A DNA stretch of 16,530 nt from an uncultured Ruminococcus sp. (GTDB lineage: Bacteria > Bacillota > Clostridia > Oscillospirales > Ruminococcaceae). Under the pieces are notes generated by a model. The model was not told the DNA's origin and did not search any database. It saw nothing but the letters and a program-made list of their open reading frames with translations. Positions 5,608-13,226 of the stretch are shown here, piece after piece; the first letter of the stretch is position 1; every line of letters starts with the position of its first letter. The stretch is taken from contig CAMCOJ010000009.1 of the NCBI GenBank assembly GCA_945876405.1, positions 1-16,530 of the forward strand, written 5' to 3'. The position numbers and the translations under genes are program-made.

Positions 5608-6303
5608 ATGAAACACGGCAAGAAATATATTGACAGTGTAAAGACTGTTGAAGCTGATAAATTTTATGATTCTGTAGAAGCTCTTGACTTAGTTTGCAAG
5701 AATGCCAAGGCTAAGTTCGATGAGACTGTAGAAGTTCACGTTCGTCTCGGCGTTGACTCAAGACATGCTGACCAGCAGGTTCGTGGTGCTGTTGTACTTC
5801 CGAACGGTACTGGTAAGAAGGTAAGAGTCTGCGTATTCTGCAAGGAAGACAAGTACGAAGCTGCTAAGGCTGCTGGTGCTGAATTCGTTGGCGGACAGGA
5901 TCTTGTTGACAAGATTGTTAAGGAAAACTGGATGGAATTTGACGTAGTAATCGCTTCACCTGATATGATGGGTCTTGTTGGTCGTCTTGGTAAGGTTCTC
6001 GGTCCAAGAGGTCTTATGCCAAACCCGAAGGCTGGTACAGTTACTCCTGACGTAGCTAAGGCTGTTACAGAAGCTAAGGCTGGTAAGATTGAGTACCGTC
6101 TTGACAAGACAAACATTATCCACTGCCCAATCGGCAAGGCTTCATTCGGTGCTGAAAAGCTTGACGCTAACTTCACAACACTTCTTGAAGCTATTGTTAA
6201 GGCTAAGCCGGCAGCTGCAAAGGGTACTTACCTCAAGTCATGTGTAGTTACATCTACAATGGGTGTTGGTGTACCGGTTTCTACAACTAAATTTGGTGCA
6301 TAA
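5608..6303 (+). CDS. rplA: 50S ribosomal protein L1
   Basis: Forms the mobile L1 stalk that moves deacylated tRNA out of the E site, and in many bacteria represses its own operon. The 231-residue protein is standard length. Hallmarks are [20 protein letters not shown] at the start, the first domain with [28 protein letters not shown] (rRNA contact), the second domain carrying [27 protein letters not shown], and a C-terminal strand with [24 protein letters not shown] about eight bases upstream fixes the start. It is the last gene of the cluster; rplJ does not follow it here. Confidence 0.98.
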   Translation: MKHGKKYIDSVKTVEADKFYDSVEALDLVCKNAKAKFDETVEVHVRLGVDSRHADQQVRGAVVLPNGTGKKVRVCVFCKEDKYEAAKAAGAEFVGGQDLVDKIVKENWMEFDVVIASPDMMGLVGRLGKVLGPRGLMPNPKAGTVTPDVAKAVTEAKAGKIEYRLDKTNIIHCPIGKASFGAEKLDANFTTLLEAIVKAKPAAAKGTYLKSCVVTSTMGVGVPVSTTKFGA

Positions 6304-6320
6304 TTTATCAATTAAGATAT

Positions 6321-6357
6321 AAAAAATCCGGATACCTCAGGGTATCCGGATTTTTTT
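6321..6357. terminator. Bidirectional intrinsic terminator between rplA and the convergent operon
   Basis: TCCGGATACC (6327-6336) and GGTATCCGGA (6341-6350) form ten perfect pairs around TCAG, flanked by A6 on the left and T7 on the right. It therefore reads as a strong terminator on both strands. It ends the rpmG-to-rplA transcript on the plus strand and the proB operon, whose last stop codon is at 6361, on the minus strand. Confidence 0.95.
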
Positions 6358-6360
6358 ATT

Positions 6361-6951
6361 TTATAAACCTGTCCGATAGTTGTCTGCAAAGTCCCTCATG
6401 GCATTCAGACCAAGTAATGCACAGGAAACCATTCCGAGAATTACAACAAGGGTTATTGACAGCCCGAGTATAAAGAAAAACTTTGAATGACGCTTTTCCT
6501 GTTCAGAAAAGAAACGGTCAAAACCGGTGAGAGCGGAATACTCATCTTCTGTTTCAGGGACTTTCTCATCTTCCTCGTGCAGCTGAATATTCTCTTCTTC
6601 GGGAACCATTTCAGGTGATTTTTCAGGGACGTCATCTGTAATTACCGGGGCTGTGTCTTCTTCGCTGAATTCACATATACTTCCGTATGAAATATAATCC
6701 GGTATCTCATAACTGAGACTGCATATATGATGATAGTTTTTTGAAGAATCTGATACAGGAACTGATAATTTTATTGTTTTTTCCGGTTCTGAAACTGATC
6801 TGGTCTCGTTCAGCACTTCCTCGAGAATTTTATCAGCCTCGGCCTTTTTTCTTTTTTTGCCTTTCTTTTTTTCGGCTGACGATAGCAGAGAATCCAGTTC
6901 AGAATTATTTTTATTCATCAGTTTGTTAACGAATTCGTTTGTTTCAGACAT
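6361..6951 (-). CDS. Acidic protein with a C-terminal membrane anchor, unknown function
   Basis: I do not recognise a family. The 196-residue product has an N-terminal soluble region with a basic patch (28-37, KKKGKKRKKA), a short central segment rich in aromatic residues (72-93, NYHHICSLSYEIPDYISYGSIC part), a strongly acidic low-complexity stretch (94-138), and a single membrane helix near the C-terminus (about 158-182, FFFILGLSITLVVILGMVSCALLGL) followed by a 14-residue tail. With no signal peptide, the bulk is probably cytoplasmic, in a tail-anchored arrangement. TGGAG about nine bases before the ATG supports the start. It is the last gene of the operon, 37 bases after proB, and its stop codon touches the terminator. 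No enzymatic motif is visible; a scaffold or regulatory role is only a guess. Confidence 0.8.
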   Translation of the reverse strand: MSETNEFVNKLMNKNNSELDSLLSSAEKKKGKKRKKAEADKILEEVLNETRSVSEPEKTIKLSVPVSDSSKNYHHICSLSYEIPDYISYGSICEFSEEDTAPVITDDVPEKSPEMVPEEENIQLHEEDEKVPETEDEYSALTGFDRFFSEQEKRHSKFFFILGLSITLVVILGMVSCALLGLNAMRDFADNYRTGL

Positions 6952-6988
6952 TTTGTTTATCTCCAGTTTTGTTTTTTTATCTGTACAA

Positions 6989-7774
6989 TCAGGATTTTTT
7001 TGCTTTGAAAAGAGTACCTACAGGTATGTCTTCAAAAAGGTCATAAAGCATTTCAGGGGTTTTGCCGTTCATAATTACCATATCTATGCCTGCCTGAGTG
7101 GCTATCTTTGCGGCATTTATCTTTGTTGCCATTCCTCCGGTTCCAAGTGATGAACCCGCACCTCCGGCGATGTTTTCGATTTTTTCATCGATTTCTTCCA
7201 CGACAGGAATTAGCTTCGCGTTTTTGTCGGTTCTCGGATCGGAACTGAAAAGTCCGTCAATATCGGAGAGGATAACAAGCAGGTCAGCTTTTGCAAGGTG
7301 AGCTACCATAGCTGACAGCGAATCGTTTTCTCCTATCTCAAGTTCAAGTTCGTCTATGGCAACAGTATCGTTTTCATTTACAATAGGTATAACACCCATG
7401 GAGATGAGTCTTTCGAATGTATTTACAACGTTGTTCTTTTCAAGGATTGTCTTTGTCAGGAGTATCTGTGCAACTGTTATGCCGTATTCATCGAAGAGAT
7501 TGTCATACATATACATAAGTTCACACTGACCGACAGCAGCACATGCCTGTTTTGACGGAGTATCTGAAGGGCGTGTGCGAAGTCCGAGTTTTCCGACACC
7601 AAGTCCGATAGCACCTGATGAAACAATGACAAGTTCCTTTCCGGAATTCTGAAGGTCGGCAAGTACACGGACCAGTGAATTCATTTTTCTGATATTGAGT
7701 TTTCCGGTACTGTGTGCAAGTGTTGAGGTACCGAGTTTGATTACTATACGCTTTTTTTCTGAAAGGCGTATCAT
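6989..7774 (-). CDS. proB: Glutamate 5-kinase, short form without PUA domain
   Basis: Phosphorylates glutamate to gamma-glutamyl phosphate, the first committed step of proline synthesis, in the cytoplasm. The 261 residues make a complete amino-acid-kinase fold: VIKLGTSTLA (11-20, phosphate loop), VSSGAIGLGVGKL (51-63), NENDTVAIDELE (133-144, substrate and metal site), LSDIDGLFSSDPR (169-181) and GTGGMATKINAA (211-222). The C-terminal PUA domain present in the roughly 367-residue E. coli enzyme is missing, as in other short forms. Start choice: AAAGGA nine bases upstream favours ATG at 7774. An alternative ATG at 7792 overlaps the previous gene's stop codon as ATGA and could couple translation, adding six residues. 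proA is not adjacent; a dehydrogenase of another family precedes it. Confidence 0.93.
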   Translation of the reverse strand: MIRLSEKKRIVIKLGTSTLAHSTGKLNIRKMNSLVRVLADLQNSGKELVIVSSGAIGLGVGKLGLRTRPSDTPSKQACAAVGQCELMYMYDNLFDEYGITVAQILLTKTILEKNNVVNTFERLISMGVIPIVNENDTVAIDELELEIGENDSLSAMVAHLAKADLLVILSDIDGLFSSDPRTDKNAKLIPVVEEIDEKIENIAGGAGSSLGTGGMATKINAAKIATQAGIDMVIMNGKTPEMLYDLFEDIPVGTLFKAKKS

Positions 7775-7788
7775 CTGTATCATTCCTT

Positions 7789-8742
7789 TCATGGATTAAC
7801 TACATTTTCAGGTGTTCCGTTTAAAAATGCTTTTATATTGCTGTTTACTATTGAGACAAGTCTTCTTCTTGTTTCAAGAGGTGCCCAGGCTGAGTGAGGA
7901 GTTATTATGCAGTTTCTGGCATTAATAAGAGGGCAGTCCGGACGCATAGGTTCGTATTCGATGACATCAAGACCTGCACCCGCAATCGTGCCTGAGTTCA
8001 GTGCATCGGCAAGTGCTTTTTCATCAGCTACAGGACCTCTTGAAGTGTTGATTACAATTGCACTTTTCTTCATGAGCGAGAGGCGTTCACGGTTTATGCA
8101 GCCTCTTGTCTGTTCTGTAAGAGGACAGTGAAATGTTATTATGTCAGCTTCTGCAAATGCTTCATCCAGGGTTACTGTTCTGTATCTGCAGTTTTCAGGT
8201 ACTGTCCGTGTATTTACTATTACATTCATTCCGAATGCTTCTGCTATGGAAGCAACTTTTTTTCCTATGCTGCCAAATCCGACTACGGCTATTGTCTTTC
8301 CGGCAAGTTCGTATGTTGGAAAAGGAAAGGCTGAAAACGTAGGAGATGTAATCCATTTTCCTTCGTCAACAAAGCTGCTGTAAAGAGATACTTTGCTGTA
8401 GTGCTGAAGAATGAGGGCAAATGTGTGCTGTGCAACTGCGTCAGTAGAGTACGATCCGGCATTGCACACAGGTATACCGCGTTTTTTTGCTGCGTTTATA
8501 TCAATATTGTTAAACCCGGTTGCAAACAGTCCTATGTATTTTATATCCGGGCATGAATCGAGGATATCTTCTGTGATATTAATCTTGTTGCAGAGAATGA
8601 TACTGCTGTTTCCTATATTCTCCTTAATCTTGTCAGGGCTTGTAAGGGAATGGAAGGTTATTTCTCCCTGTGAGAAAATCTCGTTTTCAGAAATATCACC
8701 GTTTGAAACTGTTGACCAGTCAAGAACTACTGTTTTATTCAT
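7789..8742 (-). CDS. D-isomer-specific 2-hydroxyacid dehydrogenase, glycerate dehydrogenase-like
   Basis: Oxidoreductase interconverting a 2-oxoacid and a D-2-hydroxyacid with NAD(P)H. The 317-residue protein has both halves of the family fold: an outer catalytic domain (1-100 and about 290-317) and an inserted Rossmann domain with VVGFGSIGKK (153-162). The catalytic triad is visible: Arg235 in INTSRGPVADE, Glu264 in DVIEYEP, and His283 in ITPHSAWAP. The wording around YEP...PL and TPHSAWA resembles glycerate dehydrogenase/hydroxypyruvate reductase. The segment ending the second Rossmann strand is VNTRT rather than one with an acidic residue, which hints at NADP(H), but this is uncertain. GGAG lies nine bases before the ATG. 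It overlaps the upstream membrane-protein gene by 8 bases and lies just before proB. Substrate is not provable from sequence. Confidence 0.9.
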   Translation of the reverse strand: MNKTVVLDWSTVSNGDISENEIFSQGEITFHSLTSPDKIKENIGNSSIILCNKINITEDILDSCPDIKYIGLFATGFNNIDINAAKKRGIPVCNAGSYSTDAVAQHTFALILQHYSKVSLYSSFVDEGKWITSPTFSAFPFPTYELAGKTIAVVGFGSIGKKVASIAEAFGMNVIVNTRTVPENCRYRTVTLDEAFAEADIITFHCPLTEQTRGCINRERLSLMKKSAIVINTSRGPVADEKALADALNSGTIAGAGLDVIEYEPMRPDCPLINARNCIITPHSAWAPLETRRRLVSIVNSNIKAFLNGTPENVVNP

Positions 8743-9076
8743 TTGTTTTGTCTCCGTCAGCTGCTGTTTCAGAAATCTCTGTTGTTACAGATGACTCAGC
8801 TGTGTTTTCCGATGCTGCAGCGGCTTTCTTTTCGGCATTTTTCTTTTCGACAGACATAACGATGAATATTGCTATGATGAGAACGAGTTCAAGTCCGCCT
8901 ACTGTATAGCGCCATGCTGTGCTGTCGCTTATGTAGAGAAGGAGGGTAGCGCCTATTGCGGCTGCACTCATTATCTGGTACTTGAAGCCCTGTCTGAAAA
9001 ACTGAAACAGGAAGAAGATGATGCCGATGGCACAGAAAAGTATGTGTTTGTTCAGTTCGAGTGGGAAAGTGTTCAT
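8735..9076 (-). CDS. Small membrane protein, three predicted helices, unknown function
   Basis: No family recognised. The 113-residue product has three hydrophobic segments (about 11-27, 34-50 and 57-75) and a hydrophilic C-terminal tail (76-113) that starts basic (VEKKNAEKK) and becomes Ala/Ser/Thr/Glu-rich. By the positive-inside rule, the basic KK cluster after helix three places the tail in the cytoplasm. AGAGGT upstream of ATG 9076 supports the start. Its last 8 bases overlap the start of the dehydrogenase gene, so the two are probably translationally coupled. It is the first gene of the operon and follows a long structured 5' UTR. Confidence 0.75.
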   Translation of the reverse strand: MNTFPLELNKHILFCAIGIIFFLFQFFRQGFKYQIMSAAAIGATLLLYISDSTAWRYTVGGLELVLIIAIFIVMSVEKKNAEKKAAAASENTAESSVTTEISETAADGDKTNE

Positions 9077-9162
9077 ATTTTTTTACCTCTGTTATTTTAA
9101 AGTGATTATATTATTTTTGTTTAGTCGCATAGATATTGATATTTGAAGAATTTTTGTTTTTT

Positions 9163-9226
9163 GCAGGGCTTTGCGGTCGAGCTCTGCACTTCCTTCGGTC
9201 GCCTGCACCTTCGCATTGCAGGAGCT
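9163..9226 (-). promoter_or_regulatory. GC-rich structured element at the 5' end of the proB-operon transcript
   Basis: This 64-base stretch is about 62% G+C within strongly AT-rich flanks. It contains an inverted repeat, CTGCA (9203-9207) with TGCAG (9217-9221); a longer imperfect pair, AGCTCTGCA (9180-9188) with TGCAGGAGCT (9217-9226); and two imperfect direct copies of a GGTCG..TGCAC.TTC unit (from 9175 and from 9197). The promoter at 9234-9262 puts the transcription start near 9227, so the element would occupy roughly the first 65 bases of the 5' UTR, with some 90 AT-rich bases between it and the first gene. It could be a cis-regulatory RNA or a dispersed palindromic repeat. I cannot name a family. 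Confidence 0.5.
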
Positions 9227-9233
9227 AAATTTA

Positions 9234-9262
9234 ATTATAGCATAATTGTATAGTTTTTACAA
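9234..9262 (-). promoter_or_regulatory. Promoter of the membrane protein-dehydrogenase-proB operon
   Basis: The minus strand reads TTGTAA (9262-9257), a 17-base spacer and TATAAT (9239-9234). The predicted start is near 9227, giving a 5' UTR of about 150 bases. Confidence 0.7.
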
Positions 9263-9336
9263 GACTGTTTTGGGAATTATATAAGGTATAAAAACGACAA
9301 AATACCGGGGAAATGCGTTAGGAAGAGTAAAAAATA

Positions 9337-11052
9337 TTACAGTTCAGTTTCTGTGAGCCTTGATTTGAGCAGGATGAGGTCTGCTATGTTTGTTGTACCG
9401 TCATTATTAAGGTCGGTTATATATTCGTCTTCTTCTGTTCCGTAAAATATTTTCATCATGAGAACAAAGTCGGCTGTATCAACACTTCCGTCTCTGTTTA
9501 TATCTAACGGGTCCGGTGCGGTTTCGGTATGTGATGAATATGCTTTCAGGCAGACGTTCCCGAGTGTAACGGAACGGAGCCTTGAAAGAGATTTTGCAAG
9601 GTTCAGATATTCCGGGTATTCATATGAGTATTTTTTTCCGGTTGTCGTGTACCATGATTTGCCGTCGAAGCTTATGTAGCTTGGATCCTTTTCTTCATTC
9701 GCATAGCTGTTGAAGAGAAAAGTTTGTGTGGAGAAAAAGCCGGACGAAACAACTGCTGATGAGGCTTCCACCGGGAGCATATACGGAGACTCATGATTTG
9801 TAAGTTTTACAGCTACGGAAAACTGTTCTCCTTTCCGGATTTTTACCGGTTCATCAAGTGTAACTGTATGGAATCCGCTGTACTTATGAGTACCGGAAAC
9901 TGATGCTGCAGCTTTTCCGTTTACAGGTGAAGGTTTGTTTGAACTGAGTTCAACATCTGTATATACTGTAATTTCGTATTCTGCATTGTCCTCCGTTGTG
10001 TAGAAGGACACTGCGGTAACCGGGTCATCATTTTCAGCTGTAAAGACATTAGCCATGTATCCTGAAAGTGCCTGCTGATTTCCGTCTGCTGAAACCGAGA
10101 TTGTCCATCCGGTTTCGTCGTACTGATAGTTTGTGGAGTAGGTATCTCCCGGAACACTGAAGAAGCATCCGGCTTCACACAAAGTAACATCTTCATATGA
10201 AATCCAGAAGAAACCGCTGTTTCCCCAGTCTTCGCCCCAGCTGTTTTTTGCAAGCCATGCACCGTTTTCAGAGGGCTGATATCCTTCTTTGAAGTTTTCC
10301 TTAGGGTAGTTGTCATCCCAGCCAATAAGGATCACTGCGTGGTCCACGGTCATACTTTCATCCGGGCAGTACTGGGAGAAGGTGTCCGGGTTGTAGAATT
10401 CATCTCTGCTGTAGTATGTTGCTGAAACAGCATTTTCATTGTATATGAGCTCCTTGAGAAAATCATTGGAGTGTTTTATATGGCTTGATGTAAGTGCGTG
10501 TACGTTCCATGCATCAGAAAGCTTATAGTCAGATTCGAATTTTGTATCCGGGTCCAGCTCATATGATGCTGCATAAGGAGCTTTTTCTTCATAAACTGAG
10601 CCGACCCATCTGCTCAGTGTTGCTGCTGCAATCGTGTTTGTTCCCCCGCTGTTAAATACATTTTCAGCAGCACTCTGGAAAGGTTTAACACCACTGTATG
10701 AAAAATATGCCAGGTGCCACTCGGAAAGATCAGGGTTCTGTTCAAATCCGTTTTTTATTATCTGCGTTTCAGCTGAATCGGTCGCAGCTATCGCCCAGCA
10801 GGTTCCGTAGTTCTCCTGTTCTCTTACAGGTGTTACTATTCCTTTGGTGCGAAGATCAAAGCTTTCCGGAAAAAAGTCAGTTTCCGGTTCTGCCTCGTTT
10901 AAAGCCCGTGTAAGTCCCGGGGCTGTGAAAAATGAAGTATCTTCAGATATCTCAGTTTCCGTGTAAAAGTTCGCCTCATTTATGTATGCCGTTTCATTTG
11001 TACAGAATGAAAATGCAGATGAAAGGCAAAGAAGAAGCATTATTTTTTTCAT
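9337..11052 (-). CDS. Secreted papain-family (C1A) cysteine peptidase with C-terminal type I dockerin
   Basis: Extracellular protease predicted to dock onto a cellulosome-type scaffoldin. The 571-residue protein has a Sec signal peptide (1-20 or so, MKK then IMLLLCLSSAFSF), a linker, and a C1A catalytic domain (about 62-300). Its residues are clear: oxyanion Gln79 and nucleophile Cys85 in QENYGTCWAIAA, His238 in TVDHAVILIGWDD, and Asn270 in WLAKNSWGEDWG. The Q-to-C spacing of six matches papain. A beta-rich region of about 200 residues follows (305-500), which fits the lectin-like domain often joined to clostridial C1 peptidases. The C-terminus is a dockerin (517-571) with two calcium-loop repeats: DINRDGSVDTADF and DLNNDGTTNIADL. 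No classical propeptide motif was recognised in the short linker. GGGAGGG before ATG 11052 supports the start; TTG at 11067 is not used. It is transcribed divergently from the cyclase. Confidence 0.93.
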   Translation of the reverse strand: MKKIMLLLCLSSAFSFCTNETAYINEANFYTETEISEDTSFFTAPGLTRALNEAEPETDFFPESFDLRTKGIVTPVREQENYGTCWAIAATDSAETQIIKNGFEQNPDLSEWHLAYFSYSGVKPFQSAAENVFNSGGTNTIAAATLSRWVGSVYEEKAPYAASYELDPDTKFESDYKLSDAWNVHALTSSHIKHSNDFLKELIYNENAVSATYYSRDEFYNPDTFSQYCPDESMTVDHAVILIGWDDNYPKENFKEGYQPSENGAWLAKNSWGEDWGNSGFFWISYEDVTLCEAGCFFSVPGDTYSTNYQYDETGWTISVSADGNQQALSGYMANVFTAENDDPVTAVSFYTTEDNAEYEITVYTDVELSSNKPSPVNGKAAASVSGTHKYSGFHTVTLDEPVKIRKGEQFSVAVKLTNHESPYMLPVEASSAVVSSGFFSTQTFLFNSYANEEKDPSYISFDGKSWYTTTGKKYSYEYPEYLNLAKSLSRLRSVTLGNVCLKAYSSHTETAPDPLDINRDGSVDTADFVLMMKIFYGTEEDEYITDLNNDGTTNIADLILLKSRLTETEL

Positions 11053-11095
11053 TAATATCCCTCCCAAAATTATGAATGTATTTTCCTTTAAGTAT

Positions 11096-11123
11096 ATTAT
11101 ATACTATTTTGCCTCCGAATCAA
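11096..11123 (-). promoter_or_regulatory. Promoter of the dockerin peptidase gene
   Basis: The minus strand reads TTGATT (11123-11118), a 16-base spacer and TATAAT (11101-11096), with a predicted start about 35 bases before the start codon. The 11053-11373 gap holds this promoter and the divergent one for the cyclase. The remaining 160 bases or so between them are AT-rich, and I see nothing else in them. Confidence 0.6.
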
Positions 11124-11284
11124 TAGTGTTTTTTGTGAAAAAATTATGTTTTTATTTTATCGGAATCACGGAGCACGACTTAACAAAACAGTCAGATTTC
11201 ATAATAAAACCGTTGCTTTGTAATTGACAGAGGGTTGATAATTGTGAATAGTTAATAAAAAACATAACAAACCAATTGTTAATA

Positions 11285-11313
11285 TTGAAAGATTTGTGAT
11301 TTAGTGATATAAT
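11285..11313 (+). promoter_or_regulatory. Promoter of the diguanylate cyclase gene
   Basis: TTGAAA (11285-11290), a 17-base spacer and TATAAT (11308-11313), with a predicted start near 11320. The ribosome-binding site AGGAG (11357-11361) lies 12 bases before the ATG at 11374, a slightly long spacing. Confidence 0.65.
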
Positions 11314-11373
11314 ATAAAGGTATTGTTTTTGACTGAATACTGAATTTTTTTGATATAGGAGCGGTGTGAACAA

Positions 11374-13221
11374 ATGAAATCTGAAAACAGGCTGCGAATG
11401 GTACTGCCTCCTGCTGTACTTGGTGTAATCGTTCTCCTTATGATACTGTATTCATTTATAAGTTCAAGATTGTCTATGGAGGATACGGCTAATTTTTCTG
11501 TGTGTAAAAACGCCAGTGGTATTGCAGAAAATATTAATATATATATGAAATACGGAACAGACAGTATAAAATCTGCTGCATATACAGCCTCTGAATCAGA
11601 TGTTGGCTATGATCCTGACAGTGAGGAAAACAAAGCTCTTCAGGAACTTCTGAAAAGTATTTCGGTGGATACACCTTTTGACTTTATAGAATATATAGGT
11701 CCGGACGGAAGAGGGATAACAAGCGGCGGAGCAGTTTTCAGTGCGGATAACCGTGAATATTATTCTGATGCGTCAAGCGGAAAGTCGGGAATATGGATTG
11801 GAAAACATTCGTATATATCCGAAGAGAAAATTTTTATTGATTTTTGTGCTCCGGTAAAGCGTACCGGGCAGACGGATGGATTTATGATTGGTGCGGTAAG
11901 CATTGATGATAATATTTCTCCGATTATGCAGTCATCATTTTTCGGAGAGAAAATGGATTCCTTTTTATTCAGCAATGACGGCAGGATAATCGCTTCCACA
12001 GAAGATGCGGGGACAGATATTTTTGAGTATTTGCTGTCAGTGGGAGTGAATGAAAAAAAAGTCAGCTCACTTATAAGTACAATTGAAAATTCGCCTTTCA
12101 ATTCGATAAGCCTTAAGACTGCTGAAGGAGAGGCGATAGCCGGATTTGAAAAAATCAACACTACAAACTGGAATATTCTCTTTATTATTCCGGCGAATTC
12201 ACTTGATTCAGCTCTCAAAGGATTCAGAAGTGCTGATAAACTTTCAGTTTCGGTAATAATCTCCGCCTTTGGTTTTTATATTATTTTCATAAGTATTTCT
12301 TCAAAAGTGAAAAGTACAAGGATAACCAATGAAAACAAAAAACTTACGTGGCAAAACAAGAAAATCAGTACCGATGCCTATACTGATGTTCTCACCGGTC
12401 TTTATAACAGAAGAGCGTATGAAAAAAACTGGGAAGGACGGACTTCGGTACCGGCCTTTGAATTTGTTTATGCCATACTTGATGTAAACGGGCTGAAAAA
12501 TATAAATGATAATTCAGGGCACGAAGCAGGTGACGAGCTCATTACCGGAGCGGCCAATTGCATGGCTGTTTCTTTTGGAAAATACGGAAAAGTCTACAGA
12601 ATCGGTGGTGATGAATTTGCAGCTGTTCTCAGAATCGGTGCTGATGAATTTGAGAAGGTAAGAAAAGATTTTGAACAGAGAGTAAGCAGCTGGAGTGGTC
12701 AGAGAGTAAAAGAACTTGCAGTTTCCGCAGGATATGTTTTCAGCAGTGAAACTGAAGGAATGACAATAAGTGATATAGTAAACACGGCTGACCAGAGAAT
12801 GTACCAGGCCAAGTCACGTTACTATGCAAGGAGAGGTGTTGACAGGCGAGGCAATCAGGATGCATTCAGGGCGATAAGCGATACATACAGGCTTATACTC
12901 CGTGCAGTGCTCAATGAAGATGAGTGTTCCGTTATACGTATGGAGAGTTCGGAGGAGAATTATATTCGTAAAAGTATTTCGGAATGGGTGAATTATATTT
13001 CTGCATCAGGTATTATCTGCGAAGAAGATGTGGAAAAATTCAGGAACAGATTTGACATCAGCAGTCTGAAGGATTATTTTAAAAATAATGATGTAATGTC
13101 ATTTAGCTGCAGAAGAATTGTTGACAATGAAATCAGGAATGTAATTGTGGATATTATCCGTTCAAAGGATTATGAAGAGGATTTTCAGCTTGTGTATATC
13201 TATATCAAGGTTATAGAATAA
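11374..13221 (+). CDS. Membrane-bound sensor diguanylate cyclase (Cache-like sensor, GGDEF, extra C-terminal domain)
   Basis: Likely makes cyclic di-GMP from two GTP in response to an extracellular signal. The 615-residue order is: a membrane helix (about 9-30); an extracellular region of about 260 residues (31-288) whose pattern (FDFIEYIGPDGRGITSG, then REYYSDASSGKSGIWIG) fits a double-Cache sensor; a second helix (about 290-310); a short coiled linker; and a GGDEF domain (335-487). The active-site motif is intact at RIGGDEFAA (GGDEF 411-415), with metal-binding Asp370 in ILDVNGLKNIND and substrate-region DVLTGLYNRRAYE. The inhibitory I-site (RxxD five residues before GGDEF) is absent; the positions read G402 and G405. 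Residues 500-615 form a further domain beginning DTYRLILRAVLNEDECSVIRM that resembles tail domains I recall on GGDEF proteins of rumen Clostridia, function unknown to me. No EAL or HD-GYP domain is present. Confidence 0.9.
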   Translation: MKSENRLRMVLPPAVLGVIVLLMILYSFISSRLSMEDTANFSVCKNASGIAENINIYMKYGTDSIKSAAYTASESDVGYDPDSEENKALQELLKSISVDTPFDFIEYIGPDGRGITSGGAVFSADNREYYSDASSGKSGIWIGKHSYISEEKIFIDFCAPVKRTGQTDGFMIGAVSIDDNISPIMQSSFFGEKMDSFLFSNDGRIIASTEDAGTDIFEYLLSVGVNEKKVSSLISTIENSPFNSISLKTAEGEAIAGFEKINTTNWNILFIIPANSLDSALKGFRSADKLSVSVIISAFGFYIIFISISSKVKSTRITNENKKLTWQNKKISTDAYTDVLTGLYNRRAYEKNWEGRTSVPAFEFVYAILDVNGLKNINDNSGHEAGDELITGAANCMAVSFGKYGKVYRIGGDEFAAVLRIGADEFEKVRKDFEQRVSSWSGQRVKELAVSAGYVFSSETEGMTISDIVNTADQRMYQAKSRYYARRGVDRRGNQDAFRAISDTYRLILRAVLNEDECSVIRMESSEENYIRKSISEWVNYISASGIICEEDVEKFRNRFDISSLKDYFKNNDVMSFSCRRIVDNEIRNVIVDIIRSKDYEEDFQLVYIYIKVIE

Positions 13222-13226
13222 CATTT

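Noticed and set aside
5736..6176. 146-residue frame antisense to rplA
   Set aside because: It is a shadow of the codon bias in rplA; no start signal and no family resemblance.
8128..8383. Overlapping plus-strand frames inside the dehydrogenase gene
   Set aside because: Three frames are open at once because of codon bias; the minus-strand gene has all catalytic motifs.
9458..9679. Plus-strand frame inside the dockerin peptidase
   Set aside because: Antisense to the dockerin and the end of the beta-rich region; no independent signals.
11152..11373. 73-residue minus-strand frame in the protease-cyclase gap
   Set aside because: It covers the cyclase promoter and leader, lacks a convincing ribosome-binding site, and is low-complexity AT-rich sequence.
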